A DNA stretch of 34,234 nt from Kiritimatiellia bacterium (lineage in GTDB: Bacteria > Verrucomicrobiota > Kiritimatiellia > RFP12 > UBA1067): positions 1 to 34,234 of the forward strand of contig JAHBAE010000056.1 of the NCBI GenBank assembly GCA_018384485.1. Direction: 5' to 3'. The position numbers were made by a program, and so were the translations under genes. The notes under the pieces are model-generated. The model was given only the letters and a program-made list of their open reading frames with translations, ran no database searches and was not told where the DNA came from. This document shows, piece after piece, positions 19,198-28,489 of this stretch. How positions within the stretch are numbered: position 1 is the first letter of the stretch; the number at the start of each line of letters is the position of its first letter.

Positions 19198-20259
19198 ATG
19201 AGGAGAGTTCTTTTTTGGGGGCGGTTTGATCACGGGTATTCCAAGACTCGAGTGAATATTGCCACATTTCGGGCGCTCGGTTGGGATGTTGATTTCTTTG
19301 ATGTGAAATGGTGCTGCAAATTCGGTGATATCGAAGCCTTCTTCCGGGGGGTTGACCGTCGCGGCAAGTATGATCTTGTTTTTGTTCCTGTTTGTAGACA
19401 ACGAGATATTGCGGCAGCTTGCCGTTGGGCGCACCGCCGTGGAATTAAGGTGTTGTTCGATCCGATGATATCTGCATGGGATAAGAAAGTCCTTGAGCAG
19501 AAAAAATGGAAAGCCTCAGAGCGCCGTGCTAAAAAGTTACTCGCATGGGAAAAGAGATTGATGGCGATGCCTGATTTTATCGTCTGGGATACGAGTTGCC
19601 ATGTTGACTTTGCGGCAGAGTATCTTGATGTGCCGCGCGAAAAAATGAGTCCTCTTTTCACAGGCACTGACGAGGCCGTGTTCAAGCCTGTTGTCGATAA
19701 GGATTTGCCAAGCGAAGTCTTCAGAGTACTCTATCATGGAGCGTATCTTCCGCTTCACGGCACGGAGACCATTGTGGAAGCGGCACGCCTTACCCAGCAT
19801 CTGCCCATTAGATGGGATTTCCTCGGCTGGGGAGCGTACAAGGAGGCGACGGAGAAAAAAGCGGAGGGGCTTGCGAATGTGAGATTTCTTAACAAGGTTC
19901 CCTACGCTGAAGTGCCAAGCGTCATCTGCAGTCATGATATCGTTCTCGGTGTTTTTGGCACGACGGCAAAAGCCTCCCGTGTAATCGGTAACAAGGTCTA
20001 TGAGTCGCTTGCTTGCGCAAGGCCGACAATTAATGAATTTTGCACAGGGTATCCTCCTTCCGCAAAGGAGTGCAAGGCGATTAAATTTATTCCTGCAGGC
20101 GATGCCCAGGCCTTGGTTAATGCCGTTGAGGAATACCGTGCAGACTGGGCGAACAAGGAGCTTTATTTCAAGTCAGCACGTGAATTTTTTGAGCGGGAAC
20201 TTTCAATGGATGTTGTCAAACGTCAGCTTGCCGGCGTTTTGGAACAAATGGGTTTTTAA
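19198..20259 (+). CDS. glycosyltransferase (GT-B fold, family 1/4-like)
   Basis: RVLYHGAYLPLHGTETIVEAARLTQ...VRFLNKVPYAEVPSVICSHDIVLGVFG...NKVYESLACARPTI; ATG at 19198 two bases after the upstream stop. Confidence 0.82.
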   Translation: MRRVLFWGRFDHGYSKTRVNIATFRALGWDVDFFDVKWCCKFGDIEAFFRGVDRRGKYDLVFVPVCRQRDIAAACRWAHRRGIKVLFDPMISAWDKKVLEQKKWKASERRAKKLLAWEKRLMAMPDFIVWDTSCHVDFAAEYLDVPREKMSPLFTGTDEAVFKPVVDKDLPSEVFRVLYHGAYLPLHGTETIVEAARLTQHLPIRWDFLGWGAYKEATEKKAEGLANVRFLNKVPYAEVPSVICSHDIVLGVFGTTAKASRVIGNKVYESLACARPTINEFCTGYPPSAKECKAIKFIPAGDAQALVNAVEEYRADWANKELYFKSAREFFERELSMDVVKRQLAGVLEQMGF

Positions 20260-20271
20260 TGGGAGGAAATT

Positions 20272-21027
20272 ATGATAAATGTCGGAATAGTCGGTTGCGG
20301 TTTTGTCGGCGGTGCTCTTAAGGCATGGCTTGAAGAGAACAACAAGGATGTGAAAATTTTTGTAAGCGATCCGCCGAAGGGTTACAATGACGACCTCTCG
20401 TCGATTGATATAGCTTTCGTCCAGATTCACGTGCCTACGGAGGATGACGGGACGCAGGATCTCACGCTCATGAAAGAAATTATTTCAAAGCTTCCAAAAG
20501 TTCCCGTCTTCGTGCGCACGACGATTCTTCCCGGGACGAGCGATATGCTATCGCGCGAGACGAATCATCAAGTTTGCTATATGCCTGAATTTCTCACAGA
20601 GCGCACGCACATCGAGGATTTCAAAAAGCAGACCATGGTGTTCACTGGAGCCGTTGATCTTCTCATAAAGGTATTTCCCGGCAAGAAGTTTACCGTCATG
20701 AGTCCGCTTGAGGCAGAGGTTACGAAATATGCCCATAATGTCTTTGGCGCGTATAAGGTCATTTATTTCAATGCCGTCAGGGAATATTGCCAGAACATGG
20801 GTGTCGATTGGGCAAAGGTGCATACAGGAGTTCTTCTTTCCGGCTATATAAATGATACGCACACTTACGTTCCCGGGCCCGACGGCAAGCTGGGCTACGG
20901 AGGCAAATGTTTCCCCAAAGATGTAAACGCCTTTGCGAAACTTACCGAGGGGCAGAGTCTCGGCAGGTTGCTCGCTCCCCTTCATGAGCTTAATGTTCAT
21001 TTCCGCGGCGAAGAGGAGCACATTTGA
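20272..21027 (+). CDS. short UDP-glucose/GDP-mannose dehydrogenase family protein (apparently lacks the C-terminal domain)
   Basis: INVGIVGCGFVGGAL Rossmann motif; AEVTKYAHNVFGAYKVIYFNAVREYC; active-site GYGGKCFPKDVNAF; only 251 aa. Confidence 0.83.
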   Translation: MINVGIVGCGFVGGALKAWLEENNKDVKIFVSDPPKGYNDDLSSIDIAFVQIHVPTEDDGTQDLTLMKEIISKLPKVPVFVRTTILPGTSDMLSRETNHQVCYMPEFLTERTHIEDFKKQTMVFTGAVDLLIKVFPGKKFTVMSPLEAEVTKYAHNVFGAYKVIYFNAVREYCQNMGVDWAKVHTGVLLSGYINDTHTYVPGPDGKLGYGGKCFPKDVNAFAKLTEGQSLGRLLAPLHELNVHFRGEEEHI

Positions 21028-22187
21028 AGATTGTTCAATTAGTTCCCGCAATGGATCAAGGCGGTGTTGAGCGCGGCATCGTCGAGATGAACCGCGTTCT
21101 TGTTGCGGCGGGGCATGACAATCTCGTAGTTTCAGCGGGAGGTCGTCTTGAAGAGCAGGTTCTTGCCGCGGGCGGCCGCACCGCACGAGTGGATATAAAA
21201 TCAAAAAATCCGCTTACGGCGTTTTCCCGCGCGCGAACTCTCCGCGCACTCCTTGAGCGAGAAAAGCCAGATGTAGTCGTTGCCCATTCGCGTGTGCCGG
21301 CATGGCTTTTTATTCTCGCCAACCGCAAACTCAGGTTGAAGTGGATCACATTTGCGCACGGGGCAAATTCAGTCTCCGCTTATTCGCGCGTTATGACGTA
21401 TGGCGATGTTACGGTGACGCCAAGCAAGTATATCGCCGATTACTTGACGGAGCATTACAAGATCGCCCCTTCGCGCCTGAGAGTCATCCCTCGTGCAATC
21501 GATCGTGAAAAGTTCAATACTGAAAAGCTCGACGCGTCTTTTATGGACGAAAAGCGCCGTGAGTGGAAGATTGACGGGTTCAGAGTGGTGATGGGGCTTG
21601 GGAGAATAACGCAGCTTAAAGGGTACGATGTTCTCATCCGCGCAGTCGCTCGCCTTCATTCCGAGCATCTCGCTTCAGGTGTTTCTTCTCCCGACTGGAA
21701 GCTTGTTATAGTCGGCGAAGCGGAAGCGCTCCGCAAAGAATATGAAGAGTCTCTCCGCAGGCTCGTCGAGAGCGAGGGCATTTCGGATAATGTCGTCTTT
21801 GCAGGAGCGGCGAGCAAGGTTGCCGAATGCCTTTCGCTTGCTGATATCGTAGTAAGCGCAAACTATAAAAAACCTGAGGCGTTCGGTCGCTCTATGGCCG
21901 AGGCGCTTGCGATGGGCAGGCCCGTTGTTGCGGCAGCATTCGGCGGAGCGCTTGATATAGTCGAGGACGGCGTCAACGGTGCTCTTGTCGATGTCGATCC
22001 AAAGGCAGACGCCGCGGAAATGGCTGTTAGATTTTCTGATGCAATTCGCTCGGTCGCAAGTTCTGATTTCAAGGATTTGCGGCCTTCCGCGCTCGAGAAA
22101 TTTTCTTTTGAACGCATGGCGGCGCGTTCGCTCGCCGTCTACGGCGAATTTGAGAACCTTGAGAAGAAAAGTGACATTCGTGGATGA
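21024..22187 (+). CDS. glycosyltransferase family 4
   Basis: TTG start in TTGA overlap; MKIVQLVPAMDQGGVERGIVEM...FGRSMAEALAMGRPVVAAAFGGALDIVEDGVNG. Confidence 0.9.
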   Translation: MKIVQLVPAMDQGGVERGIVEMNRVLVAAGHDNLVVSAGGRLEEQVLAAGGRTARVDIKSKNPLTAFSRARTLRALLEREKPDVVVAHSRVPAWLFILANRKLRLKWITFAHGANSVSAYSRVMTYGDVTVTPSKYIADYLTEHYKIAPSRLRVIPRAIDREKFNTEKLDASFMDEKRREWKIDGFRVVMGLGRITQLKGYDVLIRAVARLHSEHLASGVSSPDWKLVIVGEAEALRKEYEESLRRLVESEGISDNVVFAGAASKVAECLSLADIVVSANYKKPEAFGRSMAEALAMGRPVVAAAFGGALDIVEDGVNGALVDVDPKADAAEMAVRFSDAIRSVASSDFKDLRPSALEKFSFERMAARSLAVYGEFENLEKKSDIRG

Positions 22188-22337
22188 AGAGGCGTTGTGA
22201 GATAATATGCGAATTATCCTGACGTGGCGGTATTATCTATCGTTAAAGGCAAAGGAATATGGAAAGGGTTGCGAACAATGGACAACAACACTTATTGCAC
22301 TAAGGACGTTATCAGTATAATAAAAGTAGGTAAGTAT

Positions 22338-24344
22338 ATGAAAAAATATTCTAAGTTAATTCTCGCCGCAGTTACCGGCTTTGTCTGGTGTTTTGAATGT
22401 CTCTCCGATGTTATCGTCCGGTCGCCTGACGGGCGCAACGCAATAAAAGTTTTTTCGTCTCCTCTTTCGTATGAAGTCATCCGCGACGGAATTATGGTAG
22501 TCGCGCGTTCCGAAATTTCAATGACGATAGAGAGCGAGACTCTTTCTGGCGAAGGCAAGGCTCCTGAAATTTCTTACGGGAAGTATGCAGGAGAAGAGGC
22601 GGCTAAGGTTTACAAAAAATCGTCTGTAAATCTCGCCGGAAATTGGCTGTACGTCGATTATGGCGATTGGGGCGTGCGATTTGCGGCGCGAAACGACGGC
22701 GTCGCATATAGGTTCGAGACGGCGAAACAAGGCAAAATCAAAGTTCTCGCAGAGGCTTCTCAGCTTTCGGTTCCCGATCCCGCCGCCAAATGTTGGGTTA
22801 ACTTCACAGGCAATCCGGGGTGTGAAGAATCGTATCCTCTCGCTATGAAAGCGCATGAAATTGTCACTCATTCCAAGGGTGAAATATGCGGGTGGGTAGG
22901 CAGGCGTTATATTTATCTGCCATTTGTTTATACGGTCCGCGGCAAAGCTGTAGCGGTGACGGAGTCTGATATATACGATTATCCTGTGTGGAATCTCGTT
23001 CGTCCAAATGATGACGGGAAAGGAGTGTTCAAATCGTGGTTTTCTCCGTGGCCCTTGAAAACTTCCGTAAATGGGCGTTATCTTCCAGTGGAGAAACGGG
23101 CAAACTATCTTGTGGAGACCGACGGTACGCGCACCTTCCCGTGGCGCACGTTCGTTCTTGCCGATGAGGGCGAAATGTCTAAATTCGCCGAAGCGGACAT
23201 CGTCTACGCGCTTGCGCGTCCCAAGGGAAAAGGCAGGGATTTCTCATGGGTAAAACCTGGGAAGGTTGCGTGGGACTGGTGGAACGCTTTTGATAACAAG
23301 GGAACAGAAAAAGGCTGCACGACTGAGACGTATCTGCGTTTTGTCGATTTCGCCGCGAAAAACAATGTGGAATACATTATTCTCGACGAAGGCTGGAGCG
23401 AGAAGCTTAACATCTGGAAATACCATCCCAATGTCGATGTGCCGCAGATAGTGGAGCACGCGTGCGCGAAAGGAGTGGGGATCATCCTCTGGATGGCATG
23501 GTCGCAGGTGAAGGGGAATGAAGAACGAGTCGTCGAGGAGTTTGGGAAGCTCGGAGTGAAGGGCTTTAAGGTTGATTTCATGGATCGCAGCGATGCGGAA
23601 TGCGAGCGTTTCCTCTGGAAGTTTGCAGACGCGTGCAGCAAAGCGAAGTTGCTCGTCGACTATCACGGTGTCCATCGCCCCGCCGGCATGAGCCGCGCAT
23701 ATCCGAATGTCATCAACTACGAGGCGGTGCACGGGCTTGAGCAGACAAAGTGGTATCAGCAGGATTACGATTTCATGGCCAACGATGTGCGCGTGTTTTT
23801 CTTGCGTATGACGGCAGGGCCGATGGATTATACTCCTGGCGCGATGGACAACTATCCGATAGGCGGATACAAAGGCGATATGATAAATCCGGGTTCTGTC
23901 GGCACACGCGCAAGGCAGATGGCATTGATGGCCTTGTATGAAGCTCCTCTGCAGATGCTTTGCGATTCGCCCACGAAATACGAGAAAAATATGGAATGCT
24001 TTACATTCATGGCCGCAACTCCCGTAGTTTGGACGGCGACGGTAGGTCTAGGCGGCTGTCCCGATACGTACGCGGCGGTGGCGCGTAAGGCGGCTGACGG
24101 TTCTTGGTATGCTGCGGCGATAACTGACGCTTCCCGGCGTGAGATAGTCATAGATTCTGCTAAATTTCTCGAAAGTGGCGAATGGGAGGCTGAAATTTTC
24201 CGCGATGCGCCAGATGCCGACAAAAAGCCTACAAACTTCATTCATGAGAAAAAGATTGTCAAGGCAGGCGAAACTCTTTCGTTTACGGCTGCGCCTGGCG
24301 GCGGCTTCGTGGTGAAATTTGTCCGAAAGGGAGCAAAGAAATAA
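22338..24344 (+). CDS. glycoside hydrolase family 97 protein with signal peptide
   Basis: MKKYSKLILAAVTGFVWCFECLS signal; VAWDWWNAFD...YIILDEGWSEKLNIWKYHPNVD...GFKVDFMDRSD...INYEAVHGLE...GPMDYTPGAMDN. Confidence 0.9.
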   Translation: MKKYSKLILAAVTGFVWCFECLSDVIVRSPDGRNAIKVFSSPLSYEVIRDGIMVVARSEISMTIESETLSGEGKAPEISYGKYAGEEAAKVYKKSSVNLAGNWLYVDYGDWGVRFAARNDGVAYRFETAKQGKIKVLAEASQLSVPDPAAKCWVNFTGNPGCEESYPLAMKAHEIVTHSKGEICGWVGRRYIYLPFVYTVRGKAVAVTESDIYDYPVWNLVRPNDDGKGVFKSWFSPWPLKTSVNGRYLPVEKRANYLVETDGTRTFPWRTFVLADEGEMSKFAEADIVYALARPKGKGRDFSWVKPGKVAWDWWNAFDNKGTEKGCTTETYLRFVDFAAKNNVEYIILDEGWSEKLNIWKYHPNVDVPQIVEHACAKGVGIILWMAWSQVKGNEERVVEEFGKLGVKGFKVDFMDRSDAECERFLWKFADACSKAKLLVDYHGVHRPAGMSRAYPNVINYEAVHGLEQTKWYQQDYDFMANDVRVFFLRMTAGPMDYTPGAMDNYPIGGYKGDMINPGSVGTRARQMALMALYEAPLQMLCDSPTKYEKNMECFTFMAATPVVWTATVGLGGCPDTYAAVARKAADGSWYAAAITDASRREIVIDSAKFLESGEWEAEIFRDAPDADKKPTNFIHEKKIVKAGETLSFTAAPGGGFVVKFVRKGAKK

Positions 24345-24355
24345 AGAAGCAGATA

Positions 24356-24364
24356 TGCTATAAT
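24356..24364 (+). promoter_or_regulatory. possible extended -10 promoter of parC
   Basis: TGC-TATAAT about 60 nt upstream of the ATG; no convincing -35. Confidence 0.4.
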
Positions 24365-24425
24365 ACTGAAATAACAAACTGTGAACAAAAAAAGCATGTC
24401 TCCAAGGCCTTGTATTTGAGAAAAG

Positions 24426-26618
24426 ATGGGAAAAAAGAAAGAATCAGACGGCGCACAGCCGCCGAGCATGTTTGACAATTTGGACCTTTTTGGTATTGCG
24501 GGTGCTGACAAAGCCGTTGCGCCTCAAGAAGAGGCTCAAAAGAAGTTGTCGCCTTCTGTCGCCGCGCTCACCGGCTCAGGGCCGATGCGCGATCTTTACG
24601 ATTTTAATTTCCGCCAGTATTCGGCATACGTTATCTGCTCGCGCGCGATTCCTGCGCTCGAAGACGGGCTTAAGCCCGTTCAGCGGCGCATAATGCATTC
24701 GCTTTGGGAGGAAGATGACGGCAGGTACACAAAAGTCGCCAATATTGCAGGTCATACGATGAAGTATCATCCGCATGGCGATGCGTCAATCGTCGACGCC
24801 ATAGTTGTCCTTGCAAACAAGTTGTGGGGCGAGGGGCGCGGGTATCTCGTTGACGGACAGGGAAACTACGGCTCTCTCTTCACAGGCATGCCTCACGCTG
24901 CGGCACGGTATATCGAGTGCCGCCTGACGAATCTTGCGCGTGAACATGTGTTCAATCCTAAGACCACTTCGTACATCCCGAACTACGATGGCCGCAAAGA
25001 AGAACCCGTATATCTTCCGGCTAAAATCCCACTTCTTCTGATGCTTGGTGCCGATGGTATCGCCGTAGGTCTTTCCACGGCAGTTCTGCCGCACAATTTC
25101 ATTGAGCTTCTCGAGGCGGAGATTGCGGCCATTCAGAAAAAGCCATTTGAACTTCTGCCTGATTTTCAGCTTGGCGGAATAATGGATGCGAGCGAATATC
25201 AGGACGGCCTCGGAAAAGTTAAAGTCCGCGCGCGCATCGATACTTCCGAGAAGGGCAAACTCGTCATAACGGAGCTTCCCTGGGGCGAGACTACTGATTC
25301 GCTTTCGGAGTCAATCGAGGAAGCGGTTAAAAAGAAAAAAGTGGGCGTGCGCAAGATTCACGATCTTACCAGCGAATCTGTGCGGATAGAGCTTGAGCTT
25401 GCGGCGGGTGCATCTCAGGAAAAGACTGTAACGGCGCTTTACGCTTTCACGAATTGCGAGAAGTCGATTTCTTCCCGCCCGATAGTTCTTGACGGCGGGC
25501 GCCCGAAACTCATGCGAGTTTCGGAGATTCTCCGCGCCAATGTCGACCGCCTTCTTGAGCTTACAAAGAAAGAGCAGGAGATTCGTTTAGGCGAGCTTGA
25601 TGACCTTTACCACGCAAGAACTCTTGACCGCATCTTCATTGAGGAGCGCATCTATAAGCGGATTGAAAAGGAGAAGACGTTCGACGGCGTCAAAGCCGCG
25701 GTCAGGTCCGGGTTTGAGCCTCACATGGCCGAGCTGAGAAGGAAGGTTATCACCGATGAGGATATTGAAAGGCTTCTTAAACTTCAGATCCGCAGAATCT
25801 CGCAGTTTGATATCGACAAAAACCGCAAGGAGATTGAGGAGATTGAGGCCGAGGAGCGCGCCGTGCGCGACAATCTTGCCCATTTAAGGGCGTTTGTCGT
25901 CAAATATCTCAAAGGCATCATCAAGCAGTATCAGAAGAGCTACCCGAGATGCACGGAAATTTCCAAGGGCGCATTCGGCGAGGTGGATGTACGCGCGATT
26001 ACAGCGAGCGAGCTTACTATCAGATGGGACAGGGAAAACCATTACATCGGCTCCGGCATCAAGAATGGCGACGACCTCTTCAAATGCTCTTCGCTCGACG
26101 AGCTTATTCTCGTTTGGAAGAGTGGTCGCTTCCGCAAGGTGCAGCCTGAGGAGAAGATATTCGTTGATAAGGATCTTCTCGCCGTCATGCGCTACAATCA
26201 GGAGAAGGATCGCGAAGCGCTCGATTTCACCTGCGTCTACGAAGAGGGTTCGTACGGGTTTAGCTACATCAAGCGCTTCCGTTTCGGTGGCCTTATCCGC
26301 AATAAGGATTACTTCCTCGCCCCTGAAAAGCCGAAGTCAAAGATTCTTCTTTTCCAGAAAGGCTGTCAGGAAACGTTGTATGTGAAATACAAGCCCGCGA
26401 AGGGTCAGAAGATTCATCAGCAGTATTTCCTTCCTCTTGAATTGGTCGACCGCATAAACCGCGAGACGGGCAAACTCGAAAAGCAGGAGGTCGTGCCGAT
26501 ACGCTCCGCCACGGCAAAAGGGAAGCAGCTGACGACAAAGCCGATTTCGCGCATATCCTTCAGCAAGGGGTCGTGGTGGGATGATGCGGAGGCTCCGTCG
26601 AAAGGTGTTCTTGATTGA
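24426..26618 (+). CDS. parC: DNA topoisomerase IV subunit A (ParC/GyrA family, Bacteroidetes-like C-terminus)
   Basis: YVICSRAIPALEDGLKPVQRRIMHSLWE, NIAGHTMKYHPHGDASIVDAIV, catalytic Tyr in AAARYIECRL; no GyrA-box seen. Confidence 0.88.
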   Translation: MGKKKESDGAQPPSMFDNLDLFGIAGADKAVAPQEEAQKKLSPSVAALTGSGPMRDLYDFNFRQYSAYVICSRAIPALEDGLKPVQRRIMHSLWEEDDGRYTKVANIAGHTMKYHPHGDASIVDAIVVLANKLWGEGRGYLVDGQGNYGSLFTGMPHAAARYIECRLTNLAREHVFNPKTTSYIPNYDGRKEEPVYLPAKIPLLLMLGADGIAVGLSTAVLPHNFIELLEAEIAAIQKKPFELLPDFQLGGIMDASEYQDGLGKVKVRARIDTSEKGKLVITELPWGETTDSLSESIEEAVKKKKVGVRKIHDLTSESVRIELELAAGASQEKTVTALYAFTNCEKSISSRPIVLDGGRPKLMRVSEILRANVDRLLELTKKEQEIRLGELDDLYHARTLDRIFIEERIYKRIEKEKTFDGVKAAVRSGFEPHMAELRRKVITDEDIERLLKLQIRRISQFDIDKNRKEIEEIEAEERAVRDNLAHLRAFVVKYLKGIIKQYQKSYPRCTEISKGAFGEVDVRAITASELTIRWDRENHYIGSGIKNGDDLFKCSSLDELILVWKSGRFRKVQPEEKIFVDKDLLAVMRYNQEKDREALDFTCVYEEGSYGFSYIKRFRFGGLIRNKDYFLAPEKPKSKILLFQKGCQETLYVKYKPAKGQKIHQQYFLPLELVDRINRETGKLEKQEVVPIRSATAKGKQLTTKPISRISFSKGSWWDDAEAPSKGVLD

Positions 26619-26639
26619 TGTTTCTCAAGGGGAGGATTT

Positions 26640-27347
26640 ATGCCGGCTGAGGATTTAAGAACGACAGTTGTTATACCGACGTACGACGAGCGTGAAAATG
26701 TGGAGCGGATGGCCAAAGCCGTTCTTTCAGTGCCGGGCGTCAAACTCCTCTTTGTCGACGACAACTCTCCTGACGGAACCGGCGAGATAATCGATTCCAT
26801 CGCCGCTCGCGATGAGCGCGTCTCATGCCTTCATCGCGCAGGAAAGGAAGGGCTTGGGCGCGCTTATGTCGCAGGTTTTGCGGCGGCGCTTGAAGACGGC
26901 GCCGAGAAGGTAATCCAGATGGATTGCGATTTCTCCCACAATCCGGAAGATATTTCGCGCCTCATCAGTGAGGATGCGGAGCTTGTGATAGGCTCGCGCT
27001 ATGTGTCTGGCGGCGATACGCCGGGATGGCCGTTCAAGCGCAGGCTCATTTCGCGCTGTGGCGGAATTTTCATCCGCACGGTAACGGGGATGCCTCTCAG
27101 AGATCCGACGGGCGGCTTTAAGTGCTGGCGCGCTGAAACGCTCCGCAAAATAGATTTTGCTTCAGTCGCCTCTGCAGGTTATTCTTTTCAGCTTGAGATG
27201 AATCACCGCGCTTGGAAGCGGGGCTGTTCGATAAAAGAGATTCCGATCGTCTTTACCGACCGAGCGGCAGGATATTCGAAAATTTCTGCCAACATCGCAG
27301 TAGAATCTATTAAGATAGCACTGAAACTGCGCTTTGAAAGAAAATGA
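26640..27347 (+). CDS. polyprenol-phosphate mannosyltransferase-like GT2
   Basis: TTVVIPTYDERENVERM...LLFVDDNSPDGTGEIID...QMDCDFSHNPEDISRL...GSRYVSGGDTPGWPFKRRLISR...DPTGGFKCWR. Confidence 0.9.
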   Translation: MPAEDLRTTVVIPTYDERENVERMAKAVLSVPGVKLLFVDDNSPDGTGEIIDSIAARDERVSCLHRAGKEGLGRAYVAGFAAALEDGAEKVIQMDCDFSHNPEDISRLISEDAELVIGSRYVSGGDTPGWPFKRRLISRCGGIFIRTVTGMPLRDPTGGFKCWRAETLRKIDFASVASAGYSFQLEMNHRAWKRGCSIKEIPIVFTDRAAGYSKISANIAVESIKIALKLRFERK

Positions 27348-27880
27348 CGGAGCAAGGAGAGATGCCTACTGAGGAAGAGCTTTTTGACGAATATTTTATG
27401 CGTATCGCTCTCGAGGAAGCGCGTAAGGCCGTCAAAGAGGGAGAGGTGCCCGCTGGATGTGTGATTGTAGATGCCTCCACCGCTTTCCCTTCAGATCCTT
27501 CATCTGCGCGCATTCTCGCCGTAACCCACAATAGAACTGAAACTCTCGCCAACGCCACTTCTCACGCTGAAATGCTTGCCATATCTGAGGCGTCCGAAAA
27601 GTTAGGCGCCTGGCGGCTTTGCAATACTCGGATTTATGTCACGAAAGAGCCGTGTCCGATGTGCGCCGGGGCAATTATTCTTGCGCGCATTGGAAGCGTC
27701 GTCTGGGGCGTTTCCGATCCCAAGCGCGGCGGCGGCACAGAATTTGGAATTTTCAGACATCCTGGCATAAATCATCATCCCGAGATTATTACGGGAGTAT
27801 TGGAGGAGGAGTCGAGAGAAGTTCTGGTGGATTTCTTTCGTTCCCGCCGTGCAGTGAAGGACAAGGAGAAAGAGATATGA
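27344..27880 (+). CDS. tadA: tRNA-specific adenosine deaminase / nucleoside deaminase
   Basis: MRIALEEARKAVKEGEVPAGCVIV...HAEMLAI...VTKEPCPMCAGAIILARIGSVVWGVSDPKRGG. Confidence 0.9.
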   Translation: MTEQGEMPTEEELFDEYFMRIALEEARKAVKEGEVPAGCVIVDASTAFPSDPSSARILAVTHNRTETLANATSHAEMLAISEASEKLGAWRLCNTRIYVTKEPCPMCAGAIILARIGSVVWGVSDPKRGGGTEFGIFRHPGINHHPEIITGVLEEESREVLVDFFRSRRAVKDKEKEI

Positions 27881-28476
27881 AAACGAAACCATTATTCATT
27901 GTTATATCGGCACCGTCCGGCTGCGGAAAGAGCACGCTTATAGATATGCTCCTGCAGCAGTATTTCGACATCGAGTATTCCATTTCCTGCACCACGCGCG
28001 CGCCTCGCGGCGAAGAAGAGGATGGGCTTGATTACCACTTCAAGACGAAAGAGCGTTTTGAGGAGCTTGTCGCTCAAGATGCGTTTCTTGAGTATGCGTG
28101 TGTGCACGGCAATTATTACGGCACTCTGCGCGAGCCCATTGAAGACGCTCTCGCTCACGGAAGTTCCGTCATTCTTGATATCGATGTTCAGGGCGCTGCC
28201 AAGGTGCGCGAACGCGTGCGTGCGCTTCCCGATACCGATCCGATGAAAATCGGGTATGTCGATATCTTTATTACGCCTCCCTCGATGGAGGAGCTTCGTG
28301 ACCGACTCGTCGGCAGAGGCACCGACTCCGCGGCGGAAATCGAGAAGCGTCTCGCGAATGCCGAAGGCGAAATGGAGAAAGCTGGCGAGTATATGTTCCA
28401 GGTGACAAACGATGACCTTGGCATGGCTTACCGTAGGCTCTGTGATTTGATAGATGCCCTTTCGGGCCGCATGTGA
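27877..28476 (+). CDS. gmk: guanylate kinase
   Basis: MKTKPLFIVISAPSGCGKSTLID...YSISCTTRAPRGEEEDGLDYHF...FLEYACVHGNYYGT...VILDIDVQGA; ATGA overlap with tadA. Confidence 0.94.
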   Translation: MKTKPLFIVISAPSGCGKSTLIDMLLQQYFDIEYSISCTTRAPRGEEEDGLDYHFKTKERFEELVAQDAFLEYACVHGNYYGTLREPIEDALAHGSSVILDIDVQGAAKVRERVRALPDTDPMKIGYVDIFITPPSMEELRDRLVGRGTDSAAEIEKRLANAEGEMEKAGEYMFQVTNDDLGMAYRRLCDLIDALSGRM

Positions 28477-28489
28477 AACGGAGAGTGAC

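Noticed and set aside
22201-22237. Small inverted repeats GATAAT...ATTATC and GATAATA...TATTATC upstream of GH97
   Set aside because: Only 6-7 bp, AT-rich, no supporting context; likely chance.
22224-22337. N-terminal extension of the GH97 ORF
   Set aside because: The extension is not signal-like; ATG at 22338 begins a clear signal peptide.
27619-27876. N-terminal extension of the gmk ORF
   Set aside because: Overlaps tadA in another frame; the canonical gmk start is at 27877 in an ATGA overlap.
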